A stretch of 33,509 nucleotides of DNA from contig NZ_JACHJI010000032.1 in assembly GCF_014203535.1 (NCBI RefSeq), forward strand, positions 1-33,509, given 5' to 3'. Below, in pieces: positions 1-7,705 of the stretch; within the stretch, counting starts at the first letter, position 1, and each line of letters begins with the position of its first letter. Below the pieces are notes generated by a model. That model worked only from the letters and a program-made list of their open reading frames with translations. It ran no database searches and had not been told where the DNA came from. Source of the DNA: Streptomyces griseomycini (GTDB taxonomy: Bacteria; Actinomycetota; Actinomycetes; Streptomycetales; Streptomycetaceae). Made by a program: the position numbers and the translations under genes.

Positions 1-38
1 CAGGGGGGACCCTGTGGGAGAGTAGGACGCCGCCGAAC
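1..38 (+). rRNA. rrf: 5S ribosomal RNA, 3' end (partial)
   Basis: The first bases match the 3' portion of Streptomyces 5S rRNA as I know it: the GGGGGGACCCUGUGGGAGAGUAGGACG arm region followed by the terminal-helix strand GCCGCCGAAC at 29-38, which would pair with the molecule's 5' end outside the window. Only about the last third of the gene is present. A strong hairpin follows at 51-82, as expected at the end of an rrn operon. The exact mature 3' end (38 to about 41) cannot be fixed from sequence. Confidence 0.9.
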
Positions 39-50
39 AATTCTTGAGGG

Positions 51-82
51 AAGACCCCCGCACCGTACGGTGCGGGGGTCTT
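51..82 (+). terminator. rrn operon terminator, probably bidirectional
   Basis: A perfect 14-bp stem (51-64 with 69-82) closes on a GTAC tetraloop, starts with AAGACC and ends with GGTCTT. It lies 12 bases after the 5S rRNA end and 47 bases beyond the stop codon of the opposing DUF58 gene. Since both strands fold equally well, it probably ends both transcripts. Confidence 0.88.
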
Positions 83-128
83 CTGCGTTTCAGGGTCTTC
101 TCCTTCCGGTCTTCCCGCACCACACGAG

Positions 129-1439
129 TCACAGCCGTCCTGCCGTCTTCAACGCCAGATATGCGTCTGCGAGTGCCGGCGCCAGTTCGTCAGGGGTCGC
201 GTCCACCACCGTGACGCCATGGCGGCGGAGCTGTTCCGCTGTACGGTCGCGCTCGGAGTGGGCCTGGGCGGCCGCGGCTGCCTCGTACACCGCGTCGGCG
301 TTCCCACGGGCCTTGGCCATGTGCGCGACGTGCGGGTCCGCCACCGATGCCAGGAGCACCGTGTGGCGCTGGGTCAGCTGCGGCAGAACAGGCAGCAGGC
401 CCTCCTCGACGGGGGCCGCGTCGAGCGTCGTGAGCAGCACGATGAGGGAGCGGCGGGGGGCCGTGCGGAGGGCCGTGGCCGTCAGGCCTCGGGCGTCGGT
501 CTCGACGAGCTCGGGCTCGAGCGTGACCATGGCGTTGACCAGGGACGGCAGGACATCGCCTGCGGTGCGGCCCTGGACCAGGGCGCGCAGGCGACGGTCG
601 TAGGCGAGGAGGTCGACGCGATCGCCTGCGCGGGAGGCGAGGGCCGCCAGGAGCAGGGCCGCGTCCATGGAGGCGTCCAGCCGGGGGATGTCGCCGACAC
701 GGCCCGCGGAGGTGCGGCCGGTGTCGAGGACCAGCAGGATGTGGCGGTCGCGTTCGGGACGCCAGGTGCGTACGGCGACGGCGGACTGGCGGGCTGTGGC
801 GCGCCAGTCGATGGAGCGGGTGTCGTCGCCGGGGACGTACTCGCGCAGGCTGTCGAACTCGGTGCCCTCGCCGCGGGTCAGCACGCTGGTGCGGCCGTCC
901 AGTTCGCGCAGTCGGGCCAGTTTGGACGGCAGGTGCTTGCGGCTGGTGAACGGAGGGAGGACGCGTACGGACCAGGGGACGTCGTGGGTGCCCTGGCGGG
1001 CGAAGAGGCCGAGGGGGCCGTAGGAGCGGATGGTGACGCGGTCGGCCCTGCGGTCGCCTCGACGGGTGGGACGCAGGTGGGTGGTGATGCGGCGGCGTTC
1101 ACCCGGGGGGACCAGCAGGCGATGGCGGGAGGCGGCCGTCTCCGTGCCGGGCTGCCAGCTGCTGGGGGGCCAGGCGTCGCGGATGCGGGCGCGCAGCGGC
1201 CGGCGGGACGGGTTGGTGATCGTCAGCGTGACGTCGGCGCTGTCGCCCAGGCGTACGGAGGTGTCGCCGGAGCGGGTCAGGCCGAGGTGGCGCACGGGGG
1301 CGGCCAGGGCGAAGTCGCAGGCGCAGGCCACCGCGAGGGGGGCGTTGACGGCGAGGACACCCGTCCAGCCGGGTTCCCAGATGCCGACGGGGAGGGAGCC
1401 GAGTGCCGCGATCAGGGCGGCGCGTCCGGTGAGTGCCAT
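129..1439 (-). CDS. DUF58 domain protein (vWA-like partner of MoxR)
   Basis: This 436-residue protein starts with two hydrophobic stretches (about residues 5-20 and 25-48), followed by a beta-rich segment and then the DUF58 hallmark, GTEFDSLREYVPGDD...IDWRATAR, at about 192-217. A vWA-like strand with a metal-site-type DTGRTS motif begins at D239. DUF58 proteins are almost always encoded beside a MoxR AAA+ ATPase and are thought to be its adaptor or client-binding partner at the membrane; the client is unknown. The ATG overlaps the moxR stop as TGATG (1437-1441), which indicates translational coupling. This is the last gene of a five-gene operon and converges on the 5S rRNA terminator. The SpoIIM-like DUF95 and RDD proteins that often accompany this set in Actinobacteria do not follow it here. 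Family assignment is secure; the function is inferred. Confidence 0.93.
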   Translation of the reverse strand: MALTGRAALIAALGSLPVGIWEPGWTGVLAVNAPLAVACACDFALAAPVRHLGLTRSGDTSVRLGDSADVTLTITNPSRRPLRARIRDAWPPSSWQPGTETAASRHRLLVPPGERRRITTHLRPTRRGDRRADRVTIRSYGPLGLFARQGTHDVPWSVRVLPPFTSRKHLPSKLARLRELDGRTSVLTRGEGTEFDSLREYVPGDDTRSIDWRATARQSAVAVRTWRPERDRHILLVLDTGRTSAGRVGDIPRLDASMDAALLLAALASRAGDRVDLLAYDRRLRALVQGRTAGDVLPSLVNAMVTLEPELVETDARGLTATALRTAPRRSLIVLLTTLDAAPVEEGLLPVLPQLTQRHTVLLASVADPHVAHMAKARGNADAVYEAAAAAQAHSERDRTAEQLRRHGVTVVDATPDELAPALADAYLALKTAGRL

Positions 1440-2431
1440 CAGCGGGGGACCGGGACGTGGGCGAGGATCGCGTTGATGACCGAGTCGGTCGTGACGCCTT
1501 CCATCTCGGCCTCCGGGCGGAGCTGGACGCGGTGGCGGAGGGTGGGCAGGGCGAGGGCCTTCACGTCGTCGGGGATGACGTAGTCGCGGCCCGTCAGCCA
1601 GGCCCAGGCGCGGGCGGTGGCCAGGAGCGCGGTGGCGCCTCGGGGGGAGACGCCGAGAGTGAGGGACGGGGACTCGCGGGTGGCGCGGCAGATGTCCACG
1701 ACGTAGGCGGTGATCTCGGGGGAGACCGTCGTCCCGGCGACCGCGCGGCGGGCGGCTTCCAGGTCGGCGGCGCTCGCGACGGGGCGTACGCCGGCGGCGC
1801 CCAGGTCGCGTGGGTCGAAGCCCTCGGCGTGGCGGGTGAGGACGTCGATCTCGTCCTGGCGGGAGGGGAGGGGAATGGTGAGTTTGAGGAGGAAGCGGTC
1901 CAGCTGGGCCTCGGGGAGGGGGTAGGTGCCCTCGTACTCGACGGGGTTCTGGGTCGCGGCGACCAGGAAGGGGTCGGGGAGGGGGCGGGGGGTGCCGTCG
2001 ACCGTGACCTGGCGTTCCTCCATGGCCTCGAGCAGGGACGACTGGGTCTTCGGGGGCGTGCGGTTGATCTCGTCCGCGAGGAGGAGATGGGTGAAGACCG
2101 GGCCGGGCTGGAAGGAGAACTCGGCGGTGCGGGCGTCGTAGACCAGGGAGCCGGTGACGTCGCTCGGCATCAGGTCGGGGGTGAACTGGACGCGCTTGGT
2201 GTCGAGCCGGAGGGCTGCGGCGAGGGCGCGGACGAGGAGGGTCTTGGCGACGCCGGGGACGCCTTCGAGGAGCACGTGGCCGCGGCAGAGCAGGGCGACG
2301 ACGAGACCGGTGACGGCGGGGTCCTGGCCGACCACGGCTTTGGCGATCTCGGCGCGCAGGGCCTCCAGGGAGGCCCGGGCGGCGGCCGGGTCCCCGGTGT
2401 GCGCGGCGTTGTCAGTGGTCGGGTCCATCAT
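1439..2431 (-). CDS. MoxR-family AAA+ ATPase
   Basis: The 330-residue product is an AAA+ ATPase of the MoxR family. Visible motifs are Walker A GVPGVAKT (57-64), Walker B LLLADEIN (116-123), a sensor-1 region VAATQNPVE (about 157-165) and the EAQLDRF stretch at 174-180 characteristic of MoxR. The C-terminal lid carries a conserved SPRGA motif. Such proteins form hexameric rings acting as chaperones that mature or activate protein complexes, usually with a vWA-domain partner, here the downstream DUF58 protein. I chose the first of two consecutive ATGs (2431): its A begins an ATGA overlap with the DUF4350 stop, and the minus strand has AAGGAGAGG about 10 bases upstream. Starting at 2428 would shorten it by one residue. 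The TGA is shared with the DUF58 start. Confidence 0.95.
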   Translation of the reverse strand: MMDPTTDNAAHTGDPAAARASLEALRAEIAKAVVGQDPAVTGLVVALLCRGHVLLEGVPGVAKTLLVRALAAALRLDTKRVQFTPDLMPSDVTGSLVYDARTAEFSFQPGPVFTHLLLADEINRTPPKTQSSLLEAMEERQVTVDGTPRPLPDPFLVAATQNPVEYEGTYPLPEAQLDRFLLKLTIPLPSRQDEIDVLTRHAEGFDPRDLGAAGVRPVASAADLEAARRAVAGTTVSPEITAYVVDICRATRESPSLTLGVSPRGATALLATARAWAWLTGRDYVIPDDVKALALPTLRHRVQLRPEAEMEGVTTDSVINAILAHVPVPR

Positions 2432-3624
2432 GGACGGCGTACCTCTCCTTCGAGGGCGTCGAGTCGGTCGGCGAGGGAGACGAGGGCTGCGTCGTCGCCT
2501 GGCGGCGGGCCGAACAGGAGCGTGTGCAGGGACTGTCCGTCGCCCTGGAGGCGGGCGGACAGCGCGGGGAGCAGGGTCTCGGGCGCGTGCGCCTGGGTCA
2601 CGGGGATGCCCACCAGGGGGGCGAGGCGCGTACGGGTGGCGGAGCGGAGAGCGGCGGCCGCGCGGTCGCGGGCGTTCGCCTTGCGGTAGAGACGGGCGCG
2701 GCCTTCGACGGTCTCGGAGGCGCGGATCGCCACGGGGAGTTTTTCGGGCACCAGGGGGCCGAGTCGGCGTGCCCGCCACAGGGCGGCCAGGGCCGCCGCG
2801 ACGAAGAGTTGCAGGGTGCCCCAGAGCCAGCCGGAGGGGAGCAGGTCGAAGAAGCCGCGCTCGCCCTCCTCGGAGGCGGCGGAGGCGTCGGCGAGCGAGG
2901 GGAGGTACCAGACCAGATGGGGGCGGGAGCCGAGGAGCTGGAGGGCGAGCGAGGCGTTGCCGTGCTCGTCGAGGCGGTCGTTGAGGAGGATGTCGGGTGC
3001 GCCGAGGAGGACGGTGTCGCCGTCGCCGGAGGGGGCGGGTATGCGCAGCAGGGTGGCCAGGCGCTCGCTGGGGTAGCACTCGTCGGCGGTGAGGTGGGTG
3101 GTCGTGTAGCGGATGCCGCCCGTGTCGGCGGTGCCGGCGCGGCGGGCCGCGGGCAGGTCGCAGTCGGGGGTGAGGGTGGAGTCGAGGCTGGTGGCCGGGT
3201 CGGCGGTGACGCCGGGGGCGAGTTGCTCGACGGAGGCGCTGCCGGAGGAGACGAGGACGGTGCGGCCGCCGGAACCGGCGGTCGCGGAGTGCAGCCGGGT
3301 CTGCTGGGTCCGGGTCAGGAGGTCGGGGACGGCGACCAGGAGGGTGGTGTCGGGGGAGGCGGCGGCCACTGCCTCGTCGAGGGTGGTGACCACGCGCGTG
3401 TCCACGCCGCGGTCGGCCAGGAGTTCAGCGACGGCGCGGCTTCCGTAGGGGTCGGCCGAGCGCGGGTCGAGTTCGCCGTGGCGGGCGTCGGAGCGGACCA
3501 CGGCGATCGCCACGGCCGCCGCGGCCAGCAGCGCCAGCGCGAGGGCGATGCCTCGCGCGCGGGTCCACACCTGGCGGGCGGTGGGCGAGGCCGAGGTGGA
3601 CGGGAGCGTGACCTCGGTCGTCAT
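2428..3624 (-). CDS. DUF4350 domain membrane protein
   Basis: The 398-residue product has one transmembrane helix near residues 26-44 (ALALALLAAAAVAIAVV), a soluble region typical of DUF4350 (N-terminal SADPYGSRAVAELLADRGV, then a Rossmann-like segment with alternating strands) and a second hydrophobic helix near 273-290 (LWGTLQLFVAAALAALW). A charged cytoplasmic tail follows. The expected topology is therefore two membrane helices with a large extracytoplasmic domain between them. DUF4350 is found almost only in MoxR/DUF58 clusters and has no assigned reaction. The start ATG overlaps the DUF4129 stop as ATGA (3621-3624), and the stop overlaps the moxR start in the same way, so the protein is produced in step with both neighbours. 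In-frame sequence extends far upstream to 4164 but is a reading-frame shadow of the DUF4129 gene. Confidence 0.88.
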   Translation of the reverse strand: MTTEVTLPSTSASPTARQVWTRARGIALALALLAAAAVAIAVVRSDARHGELDPRSADPYGSRAVAELLADRGVDTRVVTTLDEAVAAASPDTTLLVAVPDLLTRTQQTRLHSATAGSGGRTVLVSSGSASVEQLAPGVTADPATSLDSTLTPDCDLPAARRAGTADTGGIRYTTTHLTADECYPSERLATLLRIPAPSGDGDTVLLGAPDILLNDRLDEHGNASLALQLLGSRPHLVWYLPSLADASAASEEGERGFFDLLPSGWLWGTLQLFVAAALAALWRARRLGPLVPEKLPVAIRASETVEGRARLYRKANARDRAAAALRSATRTRLAPLVGIPVTQAHAPETLLPALSARLQGDGQSLHTLLFGPPPGDDAALVSLADRLDALEGEVRRP

Positions 3625-4376
3625 CCGGCGGCTCCCCGGCGGGTGTTGTGGTCGGCGTGCTGCGTCGCGCTGCTGCTCGCGAGCTGCGGTCTGGCGCGTT
3701 CCAGGTCGCGGTCGAGGCCGGCGATGTCCCGGTACGACTGCTCGGTCACGGCCCGGCCGCCGTATGTCACGTCGTCGAAGGAGCGGGCGGCGGCGTGCAG
3801 GGGGCCGGTGTGGGCGGGCAGGGCGCGGCCGGCCTCGGCGGCGGCCTCGTCGGCGGTGCGGCCGGGGCGGACGTCGAGCAGGGCGCGTTCCTCCAGGGAA
3901 CGGACGATGGCCCGCATGCGTTCCTGCACGGCCTGGTTCCAGTGGCCCTGGGCGGCGTGCGCCTCGGCCGCCGCGCGGTGTTCGGCTGCGCTGCGGGGGC
4001 GGTCGTCGAACAGGGCGGGCGCCGAGACCGGTTGGCGTCGAGGGGTGCCCAGGCGCCACCACAGGGCGCCCAGGACGGCGACCACGGCCACGATGACGAC
4101 GATCAGGCCGAGCGTGCCGCCGGGGGTCGCGGTGGAGGCGGTCTCGAACAGCTCGCCGACCCACTCCCAGAAGGTGTCCAGGGCCCGCTGGAACCAGCTG
4201 GGGTCGTTCTCGTGGTACATGTGCTTGGACAGCTCGCGCCGTGCCGCCTCCCGCGCGGGGTCGCGCGGGAGGGTGACGGGCGGCTCGTCGTCGCCGCGCA
4301 GCAGGACGCGCACGGCGGTGTCGGCGGTGGCCGGCAGCGCCTGGACCGGTGCGAGAACTCCCCCCGCGGCGTTCAC
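3621..4376 (-). CDS. DUF4129 domain membrane protein
   Basis: This 251-residue protein has an N-terminal region, an extracytoplasmic stretch rich in Trp and acidic residues (about 58-80), one transmembrane helix at about 88-107 (TLGLIVVIVAVVAVLGALWW) and a cytoplasmic DUF4129 domain with RSAAEHRAAAEAHAAQGHWNQAVQERMRAIVRSLEER-like helices and a YRDIAGL motif. DUF4129 usually sits at the C terminus of TgpA-type transglutaminases encoded beside MoxR and DUF58; here it is free-standing and no transglutaminase is present in the operon. The start is GTG at 4376, four bases after the upstream gene's TGA. The ATG at 4381 is immediately out of frame and stops. The DUF4129-DUF4350-MoxR-DUF58 order is typical of Actinobacteria. 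Confidence 0.88.
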   Translation of the reverse strand: MNAAGGVLAPVQALPATADTAVRVLLRGDDEPPVTLPRDPAREAARRELSKHMYHENDPSWFQRALDTFWEWVGELFETASTATPGGTLGLIVVIVAVVAVLGALWWRLGTPRRQPVSAPALFDDRPRSAAEHRAAAEAHAAQGHWNQAVQERMRAIVRSLEERALLDVRPGRTADEAAAEAGRALPAHTGPLHAAARSFDDVTYGGRAVTEQSYRDIAGLDRDLERARPQLASSSATQHADHNTRRGAAG

Positions 4377-4380
4377 CGCA

Positions 4381-5721
4381 TCAGCTCCCCGGGGTGGTGC
4401 CGGGGCCGTGGTCCTGGACGCCTGCGGCGCGGGCCAGTTCGAGGTCGAGGGCCTCGCGGCGGATGCGCTGGTCGACGTAGAGGAGCACGGTGACGCCGGC
4501 CGTGATCGGGAACGTGATCATGGAGCCGATGACCGCGCCGATCCCGCTGATGACGAGGAACGTCCAGCCGATGTCACCGCCGGCGCTGTTGAGGAAGCCG
4601 GTGACGCCGTCGCCGCTGAGGGCCGCGGCGAGGAAGGTGAACGGGATGACGACGATCGACGCGACGACGTTCGCGATGATCGTCGCGAGCAGCTGGATGC
4701 CGAAGACCCGCCACCAGGAGCCGCGCACCAGTTTCGCGGAGCGGCTCATCGCCTTCACGATGCCCTGCTTCTCCAGCATCAGCGCGGGGGAGGAGAGCGA
4801 GAAGCGGATCATCAGCCACAGGGCGGCCACGCCGGCGCCGATGATGCCCAGGACGGTGAGCGCGACGCCTGCCTCGGCGCCCCCCGCCACGGTCACGAGG
4901 AGGCCGGGCAGCGCTCCCACGGTGACGATGCCGGCGGTGATGAGCAGCAGCAGGCAGATCAGGCCGAACAGCTTCGCGACCTGGGGGCGGGCGTCGCGCC
5001 AGGCCTCGCCGGTGGTGACCGGCCTGCCGAGCACCGCGCGGCTGGTGACGGTCGTGAGCAGGGCGGTGGCGACGACGGTGCCGACCAGGGTGACCAGGAA
5101 GAGCACCCCGGAGTTGAGCATGGCGTCGCCCATGGCGCTGGTCAGCTCGTCGAACGTGGCGCTGGGGTCGTTGAGGGCCGCGGTGCTGGAGTTGTCCAGG
5201 ACGAGCCCCTGGAGCAGGACGACGACGATCTCGGTGAGGACGGCGACGGCCAGGGAGATGCCGAGCACCGTGCGCCAGTAGGTGCGCATGGTGGAGACCG
5301 CGCCGTCGAGGATCTCGCCCACGCCGAGCGGGCGGAGCGGGATCACACCGGGCTTGGCCGCGGGCGGGGGACCGCCCCAGCCGCCTCCCCAGGAACCGTG
5401 CCCGCCGGGACCGCCCCAGCCGCCGCCGTAACCGCCGCCGTGACCTCCTGGAGCGCCGGGGGGCGGGGGGCCCCAGCCCGGGCCCGGCGGCGGCGGGGGA
5501 GCCTGGCCCGGGCCGGTGGGTGCGGACCACTGGCTGGGCGGCGGCTGTTCCTTCGACCACTTCACGCCCGGGCCCTGTGGCGCCTGGCCCGGTTGCTCCG
5601 GCTGCTGCGGTCGGTCGGCGGGCTGCTCGGGGTTCGGGCGGTCGGCAGGTCCGGACGCACCCGGTCCCTGCCCGTCGGACGGGGCGGATCCGGGCGATGC
5701 CCAGCCCGGAGTGTCGTTCAT
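4381..5721 (-). CDS. Pro/Gly-rich multi-pass membrane protein (GPDPase membrane-domain-like)
   Basis: The first 125 or so of 446 residues are low-complexity, first Pro/Gln/Gly-rich, then a GGYGGGWGG-type glycine-tryptophan tract, probably a disordered cytoplasmic tail. After the sequence PLGVGEILDGAVSTMRTYWRT come about six hydrophobic segments (for example VLGISLAVAVLTEIVVVLL, GVLFLVTLVGTVVATALL, LFGLICLLLLITAGIVTV). The PLgvGEILDGA entry and the helix pattern resemble the membrane domain found in some glycerophosphoryl diester phosphodiesterases (PF10110-like), without any catalytic phosphodiesterase domain. It is the first gene of the MoxR operon; the minus strand carries GAAGGAG seven bases before the ATG. 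A role as membrane platform or client of the MoxR machine is inference. Family-level assignment is moderately sure. Confidence 0.82.
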   Translation of the reverse strand: MNDTPGWASPGSAPSDGQGPGASGPADRPNPEQPADRPQQPEQPGQAPQGPGVKWSKEQPPPSQWSAPTGPGQAPPPPPGPGWGPPPPGAPGGHGGGYGGGWGGPGGHGSWGGGWGGPPPAAKPGVIPLRPLGVGEILDGAVSTMRTYWRTVLGISLAVAVLTEIVVVLLQGLVLDNSSTAALNDPSATFDELTSAMGDAMLNSGVLFLVTLVGTVVATALLTTVTSRAVLGRPVTTGEAWRDARPQVAKLFGLICLLLLITAGIVTVGALPGLLVTVAGGAEAGVALTVLGIIGAGVAALWLMIRFSLSSPALMLEKQGIVKAMSRSAKLVRGSWWRVFGIQLLATIIANVVASIVVIPFTFLAAALSGDGVTGFLNSAGGDIGWTFLVISGIGAVIGSMITFPITAGVTVLLYVDQRIRREALDLELARAAGVQDHGPGTTPGS

Positions 5722-5861
5722 CGTCGCTCCTTCACGGTGCCCGTCCGCGGTCGCGGCGGCAGGTTGGCAGCCATCGTGCCACGGGGTGGTCCTGCACGGA
5801 GCTGCCGAGGTGAGGGCTGCACAGCTTCAATTGTCCACGCGATAGGGGGCAGACTGGCCGC
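5722..5861. promoter_or_regulatory. Divergent intergenic region: MoxR operon / mtnA-mtrA
   Basis: These 140 bases separate the minus-strand operon from mtnA, so they should hold both promoters. I see no good TTGACA-like -35 element on either strand. On the plus strand an AT-richer patch (TTCAATTGTCCACGCGATAGGGG, 5827-5848 region) lies just upstream of mtnA and contains a DnaA-box-like 9-mer (5831-5839). The mtnA ATG has no clear Shine-Dalgarno sequence. Confidence 0.5.
5831..5839 (+). promoter_or_regulatory. DnaA-box-like 9-mer upstream of mtnA
   Basis: TTGTCCACG matches the Streptomyces DnaA-box consensus TTGTCCACA at 8 of 9 positions. It lies 22 bases before the mtnA start. It is an isolated single site, so binding in vivo is uncertain; a perfect copy lies upstream of comF. 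Confidence 0.35.
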
Positions 5862-7010
5862 ATGGCTGATCAGTACGCGCACAGCGGCGACACCAAGCGG
5901 CCGACCGAGATCCCGGCACTGCGCTGGGAGGAGCCACCGGAAGGCCCCGTTCTGGTCCTGCTCGACCAGACGAGGCTGCCCGCCGAGGAGGTGGAACTCG
6001 TCTGTACGGATGCGCCCGCGCTGGTGGAAGCGATCCACACGCTCGCCGTGCGCGGGGCTCCCCTGCTGGGCATCGCGGGGGCCTACGGCGTCGCGCTGGC
6101 CGCGGTGCGGGGCTTCGACGTGGACGACGCGGCGGCGGCGCTGCAGGGCGCACGGCCCACCGCGGTGAACCTCGCCGTCGGGGTGCGCCGGGCCCACTCG
6201 GCCCACCAGGCCGCGCTCGCCCGCACCGGCGACCCCAGGCAGGCGGCCGGGGCCGCACTGGCTGCGGCACGGCAGCTCCACCGGGAGGACGCCGAGGCCA
6301 GCGCCCGGATGGCCCAGCACGGGCTGGTGCTGCTGGACGAACTGCTGCCCGGCGGCGGACACCGGATCCTCACGCACTGCAACACCGGTTCGCTGGTGTC
6401 GGGCGGCGAGGGGACGGCCTTCGCGGTGGCGCTGGCGGCGCACCGGGCGGGCCGGCTCAGGCGCCTGTGGGTGGACGAAACGCGTCCGTTGCTGCAAGGT
6501 GCTCGCCTGACGGCGTACGAGGCGGCCCGCAGCGGCATGGCGTACACCCTGCTCACCGACAACGCGGCGGGATCGCTGTTCGCGGCGGGCGAGGTGGACG
6601 CGGTGCTCGTCGGGGCGGACCGCATCGCGGCCGACGGCTCGGTGGCGAACAAGGTGGGGAGCTATCCGCTCGCGGTGCTCGCGCGGTACCACCACGTGCC
6701 GTTCATCGTGGTGGCGCCGGTGACGACGGTGGATCTCCAGACGCCGGACGGGGCGTCCATCGAGGTCGAGCAGCGCCCCGGTCACGAGGTGACCGAGGTC
6801 ACGGCACCGCAGGTGCCGGTGGCCGGGACGGAAGCGGGAGGAGGGATCCCGGTGGCACCCCTGGGGACCCAGGCGTACAACCCGGCGTTCGACGTGACGC
6901 CGCCGGAGCTGGTGACGGCGATCGTCACCGAGGAAGGCGCCGTTTCGCCCGTGACGGCCGATGCTCTGGCCGAGTTGTGTGCCAGGTCACGCCAGGTGAC
7001 GATTAGCTAA
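5862..7010 (+). CDS. mtnA: Methylthioribose-1-phosphate isomerase
   Basis: The 382-residue enzyme converts 5-methylthioribose 1-phosphate to methylthioribulose 1-phosphate in the methionine salvage pathway that recycles methylthioadenosine. Visible family motifs are RGAPLLGIAGAYG (64-76), THCNTGSL with the catalytic Cys at 173, VDETRPLLQGARLTAYE (about 205-221), a TDNAAG loop and VGADRIAADGSVANKVG, whose Asp253 is the second catalytic residue. It belongs to the eIF2B alpha/beta/delta-like superfamily; the Cys/Asp pair supports the isomerase rather than a translation factor. Length is slightly above the usual 340-370. The ATG at 5862 is the first in-frame start after the intergenic region. Its TAA ends four bases before mtrA, so mtnA is probably cotranscribed with the mtrAB-lpqB genes; no other salvage gene is nearby. 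Confidence 0.95.
   Translation: MADQYAHSGDTKRPTEIPALRWEEPPEGPVLVLLDQTRLPAEEVELVCTDAPALVEAIHTLAVRGAPLLGIAGAYGVALAAVRGFDVDDAAAALQGARPTAVNLAVGVRRAHSAHQAALARTGDPRQAAGAALAAARQLHREDAEASARMAQHGLVLLDELLPGGGHRILTHCNTGSLVSGGEGTAFAVALAAHRAGRLRRLWVDETRPLLQGARLTAYEAARSGMAYTLLTDNAAGSLFAAGEVDAVLVGADRIAADGSVANKVGSYPLAVLARYHHVPFIVVAPVTTVDLQTPDGASIEVEQRPGHEVTEVTAPQVPVAGTEAGGGIPVAPLGTQAYNPAFDVTPPELVTAIVTEEGAVSPVTADALAELCARSRQVTIS
6981..7000 (+). promoter_or_regulatory. Tandem 10-bp repeat upstream of mtrA, candidate MtrA site
   Basis: GCCAGGTCAC and GCCAGGTGAC lie head to tail within the last codons of mtnA, 14 bases before the first mtrA ATG. Direct repeats with one helical-turn spacing are the usual target of OmpR/PhoB-type regulators, and the MtrA motif described in mycobacteria, as I recall it, contains GTCAC half-sites. 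An AT-rich TTAGCTAA (7003-7010) between repeat and ATG could serve as a -10. Autoregulation is inference. Confidence 0.45.
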
Positions 7011-7014
7011 TGGG

Positions 7015-7704
7015 ATGATGTCGTTTATGAAGGGACGAGTCCTTGTCGTCGACGACGACAGCGCACTGGCCGAGATGCTCGGCATCGTGCTGCGTGGTGA
7101 GGGTTTTGAGCCGTCTTTCGTAGCCGACGGCGACAAGGCGCTGGCCGCTTTCCGTGAGACCAAGCCCGACCTGGTGCTGCTGGACCTGATGCTGCCCGGC
7201 CGGGACGGCATCGAGGTGTGCCGCCTGATCAGGGCGGAGTCCGGGGTGCCGATCGTGATGCTCACGGCCAAGAGCGACACCGTCGATGTCGTGGTGGGCC
7301 TGGAGTCCGGGGCCGACGACTACATCGTGAAGCCGTTCAAGCCGAAGGAGCTGGTCGCCCGGATCCGGGCGCGGCTGCGCAGGTCGGAGGAGCCGGCGCC
7401 GGAGCAGCTCGCCATCGGCGACCTGGTGATCGACGTGGCCGGGCACTCCGTGAAGCGGGACGGGCAGTCGATCGCGCTGACGCCGCTGGAGTTCGACCTG
7501 CTGGTCGCGCTGGCCCGCAAGCCGTGGCAGGTGTTCACCCGCGAGGTGCTGCTCGAACAGGTCTGGGGCTACCGTCACGCGGCCGACACCCGGCTGGTGA
7601 ACGTGCATGTCCAGCGGCTGCGCTCCAAGGTCGAGAAGGACCCGGAGAAGCCGGAGATCGTGGTGACCGTCCGTGGTGTCGGGTACAAGGCAGGACCGAG
7701 CTGA
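7015..7704 (+). CDS. mtrA: Two-component response regulator MtrA (OmpR family)
   Basis: This 229-residue regulator has an N-terminal receiver (residues about 8-118) with the acidic pair VVDDD (11-15), phosphoacceptor Asp57 in DLVLLDLMLPG, the conserved Thr in MLTAK and Lys in YIVKPF. A winged-helix DNA-binding domain occupies about 135-226 (LTPLEFDLLVALARKPWQVFTREVLLEQVWGY...TVRGVGYK). The sequence is nearly identical to Streptomyces MtrA as I remember it. MtrA controls cell-wall, division and developmental genes in Actinobacteria and, in Streptomyces, antibiotic and nitrogen-related genes. The ATG at 7015 follows the mtnA stop by four bases; ATGs at 7018 and 7027 are alternatives that all lack a convincing Shine-Dalgarno, so a leaderless or coupled start is possible. 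mtrB follows after one base. Confidence 0.97.
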   Translation: MMSFMKGRVLVVDDDSALAEMLGIVLRGEGFEPSFVADGDKALAAFRETKPDLVLLDLMLPGRDGIEVCRLIRAESGVPIVMLTAKSDTVDVVVGLESGADDYIVKPFKPKELVARIRARLRRSEEPAPEQLAIGDLVIDVAGHSVKRDGQSIALTPLEFDLLVALARKPWQVFTREVLLEQVWGYRHAADTRLVNVHVQRLRSKVEKDPEKPEIVVTVRGVGYKAGPS

Positions 7705-7705
7705 C

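Noticed and set aside
2431..4164. Long N-terminal extension of the DUF4350 frame to 4164
   Set aside because: It is an Arg/Pro-rich reading of DUF4129 in another frame; the ATGA overlap at 3624 starts a protein with a proper signal-anchor helix.
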